Of a stretch of DNA of 64,000 nt, positions 41,108 through 50,309 are shown piece by piece; the stretch's first letter is position 1; every line of letters starts with the position of its first letter. The stretch lies in NCBI RefSeq assembly GCF_042683665.1, contig NZ_JBHUOO010000018.1. One strand, given 5' to 3'. Position numbers and translations under genes: made by a program. Source of the DNA: Leeuwenhoekiella polynyae (GTDB lineage Bacteria > Bacteroidota > Bacteroidia > Flavobacteriales > Flavobacteriaceae). Below the pieces are notes generated by a model. It was given only the letters and a program-made list of their open reading frames with translations, was not told the DNA's origin and made no database searches.

Positions 41108-44100
41108 ATGATTAACAAAATACTCAATTATTTTACATTACAAGTGCGTGTGCCTAAAATTCTGGTTGCATTCGCCATTTTAGTATTCTCTTACAGCTTA
41201 CAGGCTACTACATTACGAGCCGACGATGTTACACAACAAACACTAACCGGAACCATTTTAGACCATACCGGAATGCCCCTACCCGGAGCTTCTGTTATGC
41301 AGGTAAACACCACTAACGGTGCCTCTACAAATTTTGACGGGAACTTTGAGTTAACCGTTTCTGAACTTCCGGTTGAACTTAAAATCTCTTATGTAGGTTT
41401 TAAAACTCAAACACTAACTATTGAATCTTTGGATGCCATCACTATACAACTTCAACAAGACGATAATGCGCTTGATGAAGTGGTTATTACCGGATATGGT
41501 GAGCAATCTAGACGAAATGTAACAGGCTCTATTGCTTCTATAAATCCTGAAGAAATTACTGCCATACCTACTGCTGACGTAACAGAAATGCTTGAAGGAC
41601 GACTTCCGGGTGTACAAATCATGAGCGATAACAGTCCGGGTGGAGGGACCTCTATCCGCGTGCGCGGTTTTGGTACGATCAACAACAATGATCCTCTAGT
41701 TGTTATTGACGGAGTACCGGTTTCAAACGGCCTGAACGGAATAAACCCTTCAGATATTGAAACCATTCAGGTGCTTAAAGACGCTGCATCTTCTTCTATA
41801 TACGGTTCGCGTGCTGCAAATGGTGTGGTTGTAGTGACTACTAAAAAAGGAAGCAAAAACGGAAGTTACGCTATCAGCCTGGATGCCTATTACGGGGTGC
41901 AGTCTTCTTTCAACCTTCCGAGAATGCTAAATGCTCAACAATATGGTGATGCATTATGGCAGGCTTTTAAAAATGACGGCCAAACACCAGCTAGTGATGT
42001 GTATGGCAACGATCCTGACAATCCGGTAATTCCACAATGGCTTGATGCAGATCAGACCATACCAAGCGGTAACGTAGATTGGATAGATGCGATTATGCAA
42101 GCGGCACCGGTACAGTCTTACAACATCTCAATGTCTAAAGGTGATGAAAAAGCACAACACGCTTTTTCTATAGGGTATTTTAACCAGAAAGGTATCATTA
42201 AAGATACTGGTTTTGAACGGGTTTCAGCGCGATTCAACTCAAGCTACAAGATTATGGACATTGTAACTGTGGGTGAAAACTTTACCGCTTCCTATAAAGA
42301 ACGTGTTTCAGTAGGTACTAACAGCTCCTTAGGTTCTATTGTTTACAATGCGCTACAATTTCCTTCTATCGTTCCTATCAAAGATATCAATGGTAATTAT
42401 GGTGGTAATCCTATCAATGATATTTCTAATCCCTTAGGAAGCCTTAACCGCTCTAAAGACAATAAGCAAAAAAGCATTCAGGCTTTAGGTAATGTTTTTG
42501 CTGAAATTGCTATCAGTGATTTTACAGCGCGTACTTCTTTAGGTATAGATTATCAAGCGAATAACAGACGCAGCTTCTCTCCGCTGTATAACGAGATTTT
42601 ATCTCAAAATCTTGTGAATTCTTTGAGCACCAGCAACAGTTTCAATTACCAGATGACCTGGACTAACACGCTTAACTATTCAAAGAAAATAGATTTGAAC
42701 AATCTGGAAGTTTTAGTAGGTCAGGAGGCTATTAAATATTATTACGAGGGCTTTGATGCCTCACGTCAAAACTTCTTATATGAAGATCCTAACTTCCGTT
42801 ATTTGAGTTTTGGAACAGAAAATCAGCTAAATTCAGGGTCTGCTAATGAGTGGGCGCTTAACTCCTATTTTGGTCAGGTTAAATACGACTATGATCAGAA
42901 GTATTTATTCACTGCTACGGTACGTCGTGATGGGACTTCTAAGCTTGCTAACAACAATTGGGGTACCTTTCCTGCATTTTCTGCAGGATGGCGTTTAGAC
43001 CGTGAAGATTTCTTTGACCTGGGAGATGCGTTCTCGTCCTTCTTAATTCGCGGAAGCTGGGGGCAAACCGGTAACCAGCAAGTACCTTCTTACTCTACAG
43101 TAGATAGCTACAGAAACAACAATGCAAATTCTGATTATGGAATTGGTGGAGGTCAGAACAATGTGAATACCGGTCTTACTCAGACTCGTGTTCCTAATGC
43201 TGATCTGGAATGGGAAACTTCAACGCAAACCACATTTGGGGTTGACCTTGGGTTTTTCAATAATAAGCTGCAATTAACTGCTGAATATTTCAATAAAAAA
43301 ACCGAAGACATTCTGGTTTACAACATCATTCCGTTGACTTACGGCGGTACTAATGACGGTCAATGGATTAATGATGGGGAGATGAAAAACCACGGTTTTG
43401 AATTAGATCTTTCATACGCTGATAAACACGGAGACTTTGGGTACAATGTTGCGTTAAACGCAACAGCTTATAAAAACGAGCTTACCCAATTGAACAGCGT
43501 TCCTTATCTGGGAATACCAAGCTCTACTTTACACAGTGTAAACTTTGATCAGGAAGTATCCAGAAGTGCCGTAGGTCATGCTATCGGTTCATTTGACGGG
43601 CACGTTGCTTCTGGAATTTTTCAAAGCGAACAGGAAGTTTTAGATTACGGTCTTCAGCCTAATGCACAACCGGGAGATCTACGCTTTGAAGATGTTAACG
43701 GCGATGGGGTTATTGACAGTGACGATCGTACTTTTATAGGTTCTCCGCATCCAGATGTACTGCTAGGACTCAATTTAAACTTCACGTATAAGAACTTTGA
43801 TCTGGGGATGTTCTTTAATGGAAGCTTTGGTAACGATCTATACAATCTAACCAAATACAAAACACAGTTCTTCAATCAGGCGGCTTACAACAAAGACAGT
43901 GCTGTTTTAAATGCATGGACCCCGGAAAATACGGGATCTTCTATTCCCAGATTATCGCTTGATGATCCTAATAACAACATCAGACCTTCATCGTATTATG
44001 TAGAGGACGGGTCTTACTTCAAACTGCAAAATATGCAGATCGGCTACACCTTTGAGCCAGAAGAGTTATTGGGTGTTAAACTAAGAGTATTTGGGCAAGC

Positions 44101-44257
44101 TACAAATTTGTTTACCCTTACTAATTATAGCGGTATGAATCCACAAATAGGTTTGCAGAACTATTCGTCAAGCAACCGGAATTTAGACATTGGTGTAGAT
44201 CGTGGAATTTACCCTCCATCTCGCACATTCACTCTGGGAATCAACGCAACATTTTAA
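41108..44257 (+). CDS. SusC/RagA TonB-linked outer-membrane transporter (second)
   Basis: 1049 residues. Signal peptide, CarboxypepD_reg-like domain (LTGTILDHTGMPLPGASV), plug (VVITGYGEQSRRNVTGSIAS; GGGTSIRVRGFGTI) and a barrel ending in LGINATF. It pairs with the SusD gene that follows after two bases. No carbohydrate-active enzyme or transporter-specific gene is in this operon, so the imported oligosaccharide or peptide is unknown. Confidence 0.94.
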   Translation: MINKILNYFTLQVRVPKILVAFAILVFSYSLQATTLRADDVTQQTLTGTILDHTGMPLPGASVMQVNTTNGASTNFDGNFELTVSELPVELKISYVGFKTQTLTIESLDAITIQLQQDDNALDEVVITGYGEQSRRNVTGSIASINPEEITAIPTADVTEMLEGRLPGVQIMSDNSPGGGTSIRVRGFGTINNNDPLVVIDGVPVSNGLNGINPSDIETIQVLKDAASSSIYGSRAANGVVVVTTKKGSKNGSYAISLDAYYGVQSSFNLPRMLNAQQYGDALWQAFKNDGQTPASDVYGNDPDNPVIPQWLDADQTIPSGNVDWIDAIMQAAPVQSYNISMSKGDEKAQHAFSIGYFNQKGIIKDTGFERVSARFNSSYKIMDIVTVGENFTASYKERVSVGTNSSLGSIVYNALQFPSIVPIKDINGNYGGNPINDISNPLGSLNRSKDNKQKSIQALGNVFAEIAISDFTARTSLGIDYQANNRRSFSPLYNEILSQNLVNSLSTSNSFNYQMTWTNTLNYSKKIDLNNLEVLVGQEAIKYYYEGFDASRQNFLYEDPNFRYLSFGTENQLNSGSANEWALNSYFGQVKYDYDQKYLFTATVRRDGTSKLANNNWGTFPAFSAGWRLDREDFFDLGDAFSSFLIRGSWGQTGNQQVPSYSTVDSYRNNNANSDYGIGGGQNNVNTGLTQTRVPNADLEWETSTQTTFGVDLGFFNNKLQLTAEYFNKKTEDILVYNIIPLTYGGTNDGQWINDGEMKNHGFELDLSYADKHGDFGYNVALNATAYKNELTQLNSVPYLGIPSSTLHSVNFDQEVSRSAVGHAIGSFDGHVASGIFQSEQEVLDYGLQPNAQPGDLRFEDVNGDGVIDSDDRTFIGSPHPDVLLGLNLNFTYKNFDLGMFFNGSFGNDLYNLTKYKTQFFNQAAYNKDSAVLNAWTPENTGSSIPRLSLDDPNNNIRPSSYYVEDGSYFKLQNMQIGYTFEPEELLGVKLRVFGQATNLFTLTNYSGMNPQIGLQNYSSSNRNLDIGVDRGIYPPSRTFTLGINATF

Positions 44258-44268
44258 AAATGATCTTT

Positions 44269-45933
44269 ATGAAACGTACTAAAACTATTCAATATATATT
44301 TATTCTGGCTTTTGCAGCTAACAGCTTGTCGTGTTCTAATGACTATCTGGATGAGACCACCTATGGGGAAGTAGCTCCGTCAGAAATGACAAAAGCTGAA
44401 AATGTAGAGCGTGCAATCATCGCTGCCTACAGTGTACTTAACGGTCAGTTTGACGGTGCAAGTAACGCCTACAACTCCCCGGCTTCTAACTGGAGTTTTG
44501 GAGATGTGGTATCTGACGACGCCTATAAAGGTGGCGGCGGTACTGGTGACAATAACAACATTCACCAGATGGAAATTTTCAATACCAATTCTAGTGTACT
44601 TGATGTAGAGCGCAAATGGATGGCACTCTACGAAGGAGTAAAACGCAGTAACGAAGCGATAAAATTACTCAATGCATCAGAAGATTTTGATTCAGAACTT
44701 AAGGTACAACGCCACGCAGAGCTGAACTTCTTACGCGGGCATTATTACTTTGAACTTAAAAAGATCTACAACCATATCCCCTATATTGATGAATCTGCAC
44801 TGACTGTTGCTGATTATGCTAAATCCAATACAGAATTTACATCTGAAGAGCTATGGACTAAAATTGAAGAGAATTTTCAGACAGCTTATGAAGGCTTACC
44901 CGATACACAAACCGACTTGGGAAGACCTACCAAAGTTGCTGCTAAAGCGTATTTGACTAAGTGCTATTTATTTCAGCAAGAATGGCAAAAAGTTTATGAT
45001 AACAGCACAGAAGTACTCAATAGTCAGTACGGACTTTTAGAGGATTTTCAGGAGGTGTTTTTGCCGGAAAATGATAACAGTAAAGAGGTGATCTTTGCGG
45101 TACAACATACGGTGAATGATGGCCAACCTGATAACTATAATGGAAGTATCGGAGATCGTTTAACGGCACCGGGCGGACCGTTCTACTCCCAGTATGGTTT
45201 TCACCGTCCTTCACAAAATTTGATCAATACCTTTAAAACAGATGCCAACGGTTTACCGGTTGACAATAACATCAACCTGACCGATGCAGATAATGTAGAC
45301 CCTCGTTTAGATATTACAGTAGGACGTCCCGGTATTCCTTATAAGGATTTAGATATTCTTTATGACGCAAGCTGGGCACGTGATCTGGCTACATATGGTC
45401 CTCTGGCTCCTAAGAAGCGAATAGTTTCTGCCAACTCTCCAGCCTTTGTAAATACCTGGCCGTATGTGAACGCTTTAAATTATTACATCATACGCTATGC
45501 TGAAGTGCTCTTGTGGAGAGCTGAAGCTGCTGTTGAGTTAGATAAACTTGAAGAAGCAAGAGCTTTAGTGAATCAGATCAGAACACGTGCTGCCAATACC
45601 GAAACGGTAAAAACGCTAGACGGTTCGCACGATGCTGCAAATTATAGTGTAGCCACCTATGATACTAACTGGACCGACAAAGATGCAGCCCGTGAAGCGG
45701 TTCATCTGGAAACCCGTTTAGAATTGGCTATGGAAGGGCATCGGTTCTTCAATCTGGTACGCTGGGGACAAGCTGAAAAAGTAATCAATGCGTATCTTGA
45801 AGTTGAAAAAACACGCCGTACACATTTAACAAATGCTAATTTTATAGAAGGCACCCACGAGTATTGGCCTATCCCACAACGCTACATAGACAGTAGCCCG
45901 GAAGGTCTCATCACTCAGAATGCAGGCTACTAA
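44269..45933 (+). CDS. SusD/RagB family lipoprotein (second)
   Basis: About 554 residues from ATG 44269 (MKRTKTIQ), with another Met at 44260. Lipobox NSLSC. SusD N-terminal region (about 20-240) and RagB/SusD C-terminal domain (from about 320) with LEEARALVNQIRTRAA and ELAMEGHRFFNLVRWG. It would form the lid of the SusC next to it. It is about 100 residues longer than the SusD of the GlcNAc locus. Confidence 0.92.
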   Translation: MKRTKTIQYIFILAFAANSLSCSNDYLDETTYGEVAPSEMTKAENVERAIIAAYSVLNGQFDGASNAYNSPASNWSFGDVVSDDAYKGGGGTGDNNNIHQMEIFNTNSSVLDVERKWMALYEGVKRSNEAIKLLNASEDFDSELKVQRHAELNFLRGHYYFELKKIYNHIPYIDESALTVADYAKSNTEFTSEELWTKIEENFQTAYEGLPDTQTDLGRPTKVAAKAYLTKCYLFQQEWQKVYDNSTEVLNSQYGLLEDFQEVFLPENDNSKEVIFAVQHTVNDGQPDNYNGSIGDRLTAPGGPFYSQYGFHRPSQNLINTFKTDANGLPVDNNINLTDADNVDPRLDITVGRPGIPYKDLDILYDASWARDLATYGPLAPKKRIVSANSPAFVNTWPYVNALNYYIIRYAEVLLWRAEAAVELDKLEEARALVNQIRTRAANTETVKTLDGSHDAANYSVATYDTNWTDKDAAREAVHLETRLELAMEGHRFFNLVRWGQAEKVINAYLEVEKTRRTHLTNANFIEGTHEYWPIPQRYIDSSPEGLITQNAGY

Positions 45934-45945
45934 GTTTTTTTGATC

Positions 45946-46025
45946 AAGAGGTTAAAGAAAAAGGAATCGATTTATGGATGGGTAACTACACTCCGGATCT
46001 CGATAGCTGATTTCTTTAACCTCTT
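45946..46025 (+). terminator. Long inverted repeat between susD and the YdcF-like gene
   Basis: AAGAGGTTAAAGAAA (45946-45960) is perfectly complementary to TTTCTTTAACCTCTT (46011-46025), 15 bp with a 50-base loop, followed by TTTTAATA. It could be a partial terminator that lowers expression of the next gene. Confidence 0.45.
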
Positions 46026-46040
46026 TTTAATATTATAATT

Positions 46041-47303
46041 ATGAGAACGTTTGTTGTTATACTGGTGATCATCTGTTTTACTACTGTACAGATGAAGGCT
46101 CAAAAAGGATACGATCCGAGTTTTAAAGCCTCTCGATCAGAAAATCTACTTCAGGATAAAAACTTTTACCTCTTTACCGCAATTCAGAATGAGAAAGCAG
46201 TAAAGCAACTCTTAATGACTAATTCGGTTCTCAAGGCATTCAAGGAGTCCCAGGATAAATTGCTGGCAGGATCTTTACAACAGCATAAAGAAAATCCCGC
46301 GTTGCTGGTAAAAACATACCTCCTTTCTCAAAAGGAAATTTCTCAAATTGGTGACGAACTGAAAAACTTGGTGCAGCGATCAGCCGTACTACAACACTTT
46401 ATAAGAACCAACCTGAGACCTTCAGGGGCATATGAAGCTTATAAAGAGCTTTCTGATGCCGATTATCTGGAAGCAAGCTGGAACTTATGCGCGGCAGGCA
46501 TCAATCATAACTTAACAGTATATGGGCTGGGTGAAGCACCACAATATGCTACCATAGACTCTATCTCTTATGATGTTTCTTCTTCCTATTACAAAGGAGC
46601 CTTATGGATGTGGAGCGACCGGTTTGTAAAACAGGAGAATGATAAACCGGCGTTGTTTTTTGAGAACAGTCTCAACTATGCGCTGGCCTTACTCTATATG
46701 AATCACCGGGACGAAGCAAGCCGTTATGAACCGCTCATCTTAAAAGAAAATGCAAAGGCTGCTGCTCACGTAAAGCACACCGACTTTGATGCATATCCGT
46801 ATGCCAGTATTTTGGTATTGGGCAACGGCCCCGAAAACTACAGAGATAGACTTTCTGCAGTGGGAAAACTAAATTTACAACTGGGTGTTTTAAAATACCG
46901 TCAAAAGCAAGCTCCGTTCATTATAGTGTCTGGAGGACACGCACACCCGTTTCGTGCCGACTATGCAGAAGCTATTGAAATGAAAAAGGAGCTCATAAAC
47001 TACTATAAAATTCCCGAAGAGCATATCATTATTGAACCCCACGCCCGGCATACAACCACAAACCTGAGAAATGCAGCCCGGCTTATGATTGCCTATGCGA
47101 TGCCTTTGAAGCAAAAATCTCTTGTAATTGCGAATAATTTGCACAGTGCTTACACCGGAGACCAGCGGTTTATAGAGCGTTGTCAAGAAGAGCTGGGATA
47201 TGCTCCTGCTCGAATTTTAAATCGTATAGATGCCACGACTCTGGAGTTCTTACCACAATTGGAAGCATTACAACAAAACCCGATGGAGCCCTTAGATCCT
47301 TAA
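46041..47303 (+). CDS. YdcF/SanA-like DUF218 domain protein, exported
   Basis: 420 residues with a signal peptide (MRTFVVILVIICFTTVQMKA). Residues about 30-235 are helical and not assigned. The C-terminal DUF218 domain contains ILVLGNGPENYRDRLSAVG, FIIVSGGHAHPF, IIIEPHARHTTTNLRNAARL and VIANNLHSAYTG, the conserved motifs of YdcF/ElyC-type proteins, thought to act on envelope or nucleotide-like substrates. It follows the SusCD pair and probably works on the same substrate. The specific reaction is unknown. Confidence 0.8.
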   Translation: MRTFVVILVIICFTTVQMKAQKGYDPSFKASRSENLLQDKNFYLFTAIQNEKAVKQLLMTNSVLKAFKESQDKLLAGSLQQHKENPALLVKTYLLSQKEISQIGDELKNLVQRSAVLQHFIRTNLRPSGAYEAYKELSDADYLEASWNLCAAGINHNLTVYGLGEAPQYATIDSISYDVSSSYYKGALWMWSDRFVKQENDKPALFFENSLNYALALLYMNHRDEASRYEPLILKENAKAAAHVKHTDFDAYPYASILVLGNGPENYRDRLSAVGKLNLQLGVLKYRQKQAPFIIVSGGHAHPFRADYAEAIEMKKELINYYKIPEEHIIIEPHARHTTTNLRNAARLMIAYAMPLKQKSLVIANNLHSAYTGDQRFIERCQEELGYAPARILNRIDATTLEFLPQLEALQQNPMEPLDP

Positions 47304-47313
47304 ATAAGATGTG

Positions 47314-47445
47314 GTTTAGTGCTCAACAAACCTCAAAACCCTTTTACTCCTTTTAAAATATCAGGGTCGAGTTCAATTCCTTCGTTGCCGTGTAAAACAG
47401 ACATGTCTCCTGTAGATTCTAAGATCACAGCCTTTACCTCAGAAA
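47314..47445. repeat. Direct repeat, left copy (yetF 3' end)
   Basis: 132 bp nearly identical (about 7 differences, no gaps) to 53858-53989. It covers the last 36 codons of the YetF-like gene and about 20 bp beyond its stop. Spacing between copies is 6544 bp. Confidence 0.9.
47333..47445 (-). pseudogene. Truncated copy of the YetF/DUF421 gene 3' end
   Basis: On the minus strand it reads SEVKAVILESTGDMSVLHG and then the identical tail ending KGVKGF before TGA at 47335-47333. The N-terminal 138 residues of the intact gene are missing; upstream sequence is unrelated and leads into the WYL gene end. Confidence 0.9.
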
Positions 47446-47489
47446 GAATAAAATCCTTTTCTTTAGTTAGAAAACTTTTATCCCCCCTA

Positions 47490-48500
47490 TCAAATTTTAT
47501 ACAAGCCGGCCGCAGCATTCAGTTTGCGTTTCAGATTGCGCCGAAGTATCTTTGGCTTTAACACCTCCAGGCTATCCCCAAAACCCAGTAACAGGCGTTC
47601 GAGTTCAAAATTGTGATGTACCTGCATACTAAAAAGGATGCTACCATCCGGATAGTGTTCTTCGAGTTGCTGCGAACTGTGGAAGGGTTTGGTTGCTACG
47701 TAAGGGGCGTTTTGGCGGTCTACTTTAAATACTACCTGTTGTGGACGTTGTTCTAAAACAGTGACCCCGATGGTATGCGCGTAATAGGTATCAGCATCAA
47801 AAGCGATCGGAATATATTCCGTCTGAAAATCATAATCAACCCCCAGAATACGATCCAGGGCAAACGTAAGCACCCGGTCACTTTCGGTCTTGCGACCTAT
47901 TAAAAACCAGCGGTTATTGAATTCCTTCAGCAAATGCGGATGAAAGATAAATTCTGAAGGATACTGCGCTTTAAAAGACTGGTACATCACCTTCAACACG
48001 ACCTCTTTTAAAATCGCCTGATAGAGTTCGTCAAGCCATTGCAAACCTTTTAAATCGGTATTCTTATCCAGGTGAATGATCGCCTGCTTGTGGTTCTTTT
48101 CGGTATAGATTTTATCTTCCAGTTTATTCAGGATTCCTTTAAACTCCGAAAAAAGGGAGAAATCCTGAAACTGCTTCAGCATATGCATGGTTTCCGATAG
48201 CACATTCATATCGTTTTCCGTAAGCGGAATATCGGTTATCGTATAGTTGGGATCGCTATACCGGTAATACTTGCGCTCATACACCTCAATAGGCGCATTA
48301 TAGCCCAGCTTATCACTGCGCATCACCTGCAGATCAAGCTGCACCGTACGCTTGCTCACATTTACATCCCGCCCCTCAAACTCGTACAGGGCATCACTAC
48401 AGGCTTCCATCAAATCATTCAGACTCCAGTTGCGATACGGATTTTGCAGGCATTTGTCGATGGTTTTGTATCGAATCAGGGCATTTTTGGTAAGGGCCAT
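47490..48500 (-). CDS. WYL-domain transcriptional regulator
   Basis: 336 residues. The N-terminal part (about 1-75) is an HTH-type region (RYKTIDKCLQNP; SKRTVQLDLQVM). The WYL ligand-sensing domain (about 150-225) has FHPHLLKEFNNRWFLIGRK and LALDRI-like VLTFALDRILG, and a C-terminal WCX extension follows. WYL proteins sense nucleic-acid or nucleotide ligands in defence and repair systems. It is divergent from rtcB across a 214 bp gap and is the obvious candidate to regulate it. Confidence 0.88.
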   Translation of the reverse strand: MALTKNALIRYKTIDKCLQNPYRNWSLNDLMEACSDALYEFEGRDVNVSKRTVQLDLQVMRSDKLGYNAPIEVYERKYYRYSDPNYTITDIPLTENDMNVLSETMHMLKQFQDFSLFSEFKGILNKLEDKIYTEKNHKQAIIHLDKNTDLKGLQWLDELYQAILKEVVLKVMYQSFKAQYPSEFIFHPHLLKEFNNRWFLIGRKTESDRVLTFALDRILGVDYDFQTEYIPIAFDADTYYAHTIGVTVLEQRPQQVVFKVDRQNAPYVATKPFHSSQQLEEHYPDGSILFSMQVHHNFELERLLLGFGDSLEVLKPKILRRNLKRKLNAAAGLYKI

Positions 48501-48540
48501 AAGCTAAATTTTAAAGAAAAATAGATTAATTATTTGACTA

Positions 48541-48555
48541 CGCAAAAAGGTTGCG
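48541..48555. promoter_or_regulatory. Inverted repeat between WYL regulator and rtcB
   Basis: CGCAA (48541-48545) and TTGCG (48551-48555) flank AAAGG; the outer bases CTA and AGTAG add imperfect symmetry. On the minus strand TTTG (48545-48542) lies 19 bases before TATTTTTC, a plausible promoter for the WYL gene. The repeat overlaps its -33 element and is a candidate operator. Confidence 0.45.
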
Positions 48556-48581
48556 CAGTAGGGTGTGCATATTTGTAAGGT

Positions 48582-48700
48582 AGAATAACGAACCTTGTCT
48601 TTGGAATCACGGTTCAGGTAGCGCCCCGCCAAACGAGGAGTTGGTGGGGCTTAACAAAGGCCTTAGAAAGGCCCCGGAGCAAATAAGTCCGGGCAATGAT
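48582..48700 (+). ncRNA. Structured RNA leader of rtcB, candidate regulatory RNA
   Basis: Three strong hairpins occur within 72 bases: GCCCCGCCAA/TTGGTGGGGC (48623-48650, 10 bp with one G-U pair, loop ACGAGGAG), GGCCTT/AAGGCC (48659-48673) and CCGGA/TCCGG (48674-48692). GAACC (48590-48594) can pair with GGTTC (48611-48615) to form a fourth. The region is much richer in G and C than its surroundings and has no open reading frame. It ends 15 bp before the rtcB start. RtcB genes are often linked to RNAs, so a ligand-sensing leader or a processed RNA is plausible. Confidence 0.5.
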
Positions 48701-48714
48701 ATAAAATTACAATT

Positions 48715-50109
48715 ATGGAAACTACTAACCACATTACCGGTCACGATCTAAAAGCCATGGGATACCCTCCCGGAAAATGGTACCGTCGTGCCCTCGAGCA
48801 CATCAACAGCGAGCAGCTTTCAAAAGTTGAAATGGAAGCCTACCTGGAGCAATTTAAGCTCCCTGAACCTACGAAACTATTCGATCAGCCGGTTGCCTAC
48901 AGTTTTAACCTGGCTGCCGAAAACGACCTGGAGCTCGACAATGTGGCTAAAGTCAAAGCAACGATGGATGCCGTGATGCGTACGCCCACTGTTCTTGGTG
49001 GAGCCGTGATGCCCGATGCCTGCCCTGCCGGTCCCGAAGGGACCATTCCCGTAGGGGGTGTGGTGGCTACACACAATACCATTCATCCTGGAATGCACAG
49101 TGCAGACATCTGCTGCTCGGTGATGTTGACCGACTTTGGCAGTGCAGATCCTAAAGCTGTACTTGACGCGGCGCACGCCAGCACCCACTTTGGACCCGGA
49201 GGCAGACCCCGCGGAAAGCAGTTTCAACTGCCCGATGACCTGCTCGAAGCCTTTAAAAGCAACGAGTTTCTGTTTGACGAAAAGTCCATCTCTGTAGCCC
49301 GCGAACACCTGGGTACCCAGGGCGACGGAAATCACTTTTTGTTTGTAGGTACTTCGGCTGCAACCGGTAACACCATGATGATCACCCATCACGGTTCCCG
49401 TGGTCCCGGAGCGCGTTTATACACCAAAGGTATGCACATCGCAGAACGCTTTAGACAATTGCTGTCTCCCGAAACGCTAAAGCAAAACGCCTGGATTCCT
49501 TTTGATACCGAAGAAGGCCAGGACTATTGGAATGCGCTGCAAACCATAAGAAAATGGACCAAACTAAACCATACGCTGATTCATGACGGCGTAGCTGAAA
49601 AATTAGGAATAACCGCCGAAAACCGATTTTGGAACGAGCATAACTTTGTCTTTAAAGACGGAGACACCTTTTACCACGCTAAAGGGGCTACTCCACTCGA
49701 TAGCAAATTTATGCCTGATATCACGGGACCTCGTTTGATTCCCCTGAATATGGCCGAACCCGTACTGATTGTAGAAGGCGCAACGACGGAAACAAATTTG
49801 GGGTTTGCCCCGCACGGAGCCGGGCGTAATATGAGTAGAAGTCAGCACAAACGCAACCTGGCCGAGCAGGCCGATGAAACGATCTTTAAAACAGAAACCG
49901 CCGGACTCGACATTCGGTTTTTCTCCAAAGAGATCGATATTTCTGAACTGCCCAGCGCTTATAAACCGGCTGCTACCGTTCGTGCCCAAATGCAGCAATA
50001 CAACCTGGGTACCGTACTCGACGAGATATTACCCTACGGCTGCATTATGGCCGGCGACTGGCAAAAGAACGCGCCCTGGCGGAACAAAAGACGTAGACGC
50101 AGGGGTTAG
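48715..50109 (+). CDS. rtcB: RtcB family RNA ligase
   Basis: 464 residues of the RtcB family, which joins 3'-phosphate or 2',3'-cyclic phosphate RNA ends to 5'-OH using GTP and Mn2+. Motifs: HSADICCSV (metal Cys), GTQGDGNHFLFV, THHGSRGPGARLY and HGAGRNMSRSQHKR, where His367 corresponds to the guanylylated nucleophile. C-terminal residues GCIMAGDW are also family-typical. It is preceded by the structured leader and the divergent WYL regulator, and followed by a terminator. No archease partner gene is visible; many bacterial RtcB proteins do without one. GC content is higher than in the neighbours. Confidence 0.93.
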   Translation: METTNHITGHDLKAMGYPPGKWYRRALEHINSEQLSKVEMEAYLEQFKLPEPTKLFDQPVAYSFNLAAENDLELDNVAKVKATMDAVMRTPTVLGGAVMPDACPAGPEGTIPVGGVVATHNTIHPGMHSADICCSVMLTDFGSADPKAVLDAAHASTHFGPGGRPRGKQFQLPDDLLEAFKSNEFLFDEKSISVAREHLGTQGDGNHFLFVGTSAATGNTMMITHHGSRGPGARLYTKGMHIAERFRQLLSPETLKQNAWIPFDTEEGQDYWNALQTIRKWTKLNHTLIHDGVAEKLGITAENRFWNEHNFVFKDGDTFYHAKGATPLDSKFMPDITGPRLIPLNMAEPVLIVEGATTETNLGFAPHGAGRNMSRSQHKRNLAEQADETIFKTETAGLDIRFFSKEIDISELPSAYKPAATVRAQMQQYNLGTVLDEILPYGCIMAGDWQKNAPWRNKRRRRRG

Positions 50110-50134
50110 AATTTGGAATACCAATCTGAATCTT

Positions 50135-50170
50135 AAAACGCCTTCTCAATTATAGAAAAAGGCGTTTTTT
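50135..50170 (+). terminator. Intrinsic terminator after rtcB
   Basis: AAAACGCCTT (50135-50144) pairs with AAGGCGTTTT (50159-50168), loop of 14 bases, followed by a T run. Confidence 0.75.
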
Positions 50171-50309
50171 GTATTGCGTATCTGCTTAAGTTTTTAGTGA
50201 ACCCGTAAGCCTATGCTGCAGGCCGACATAGACCTGTGTTTTTAGTTAATTCAATCTGTAGGTGATTGTGTTTTACAGGAAATAAGTATTTTAACAAAAA
50301 TTTTAGTCT

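Noticed and set aside
48582..48700. The rtcB leader as a tRNA or tRNA-like gene
   Set aside because: AGTTGGTGG and GGTTCAGG recall D- and T-arms, but the order is wrong and no acceptor stem or anticodon arm can be drawn.
48877..49392. A 171-codon frame on the minus strand inside rtcB
   Set aside because: It lies wholly within the well-conserved RtcB frame, has repetitive Ser/Gly/Val content and no family features; an antisense shadow.
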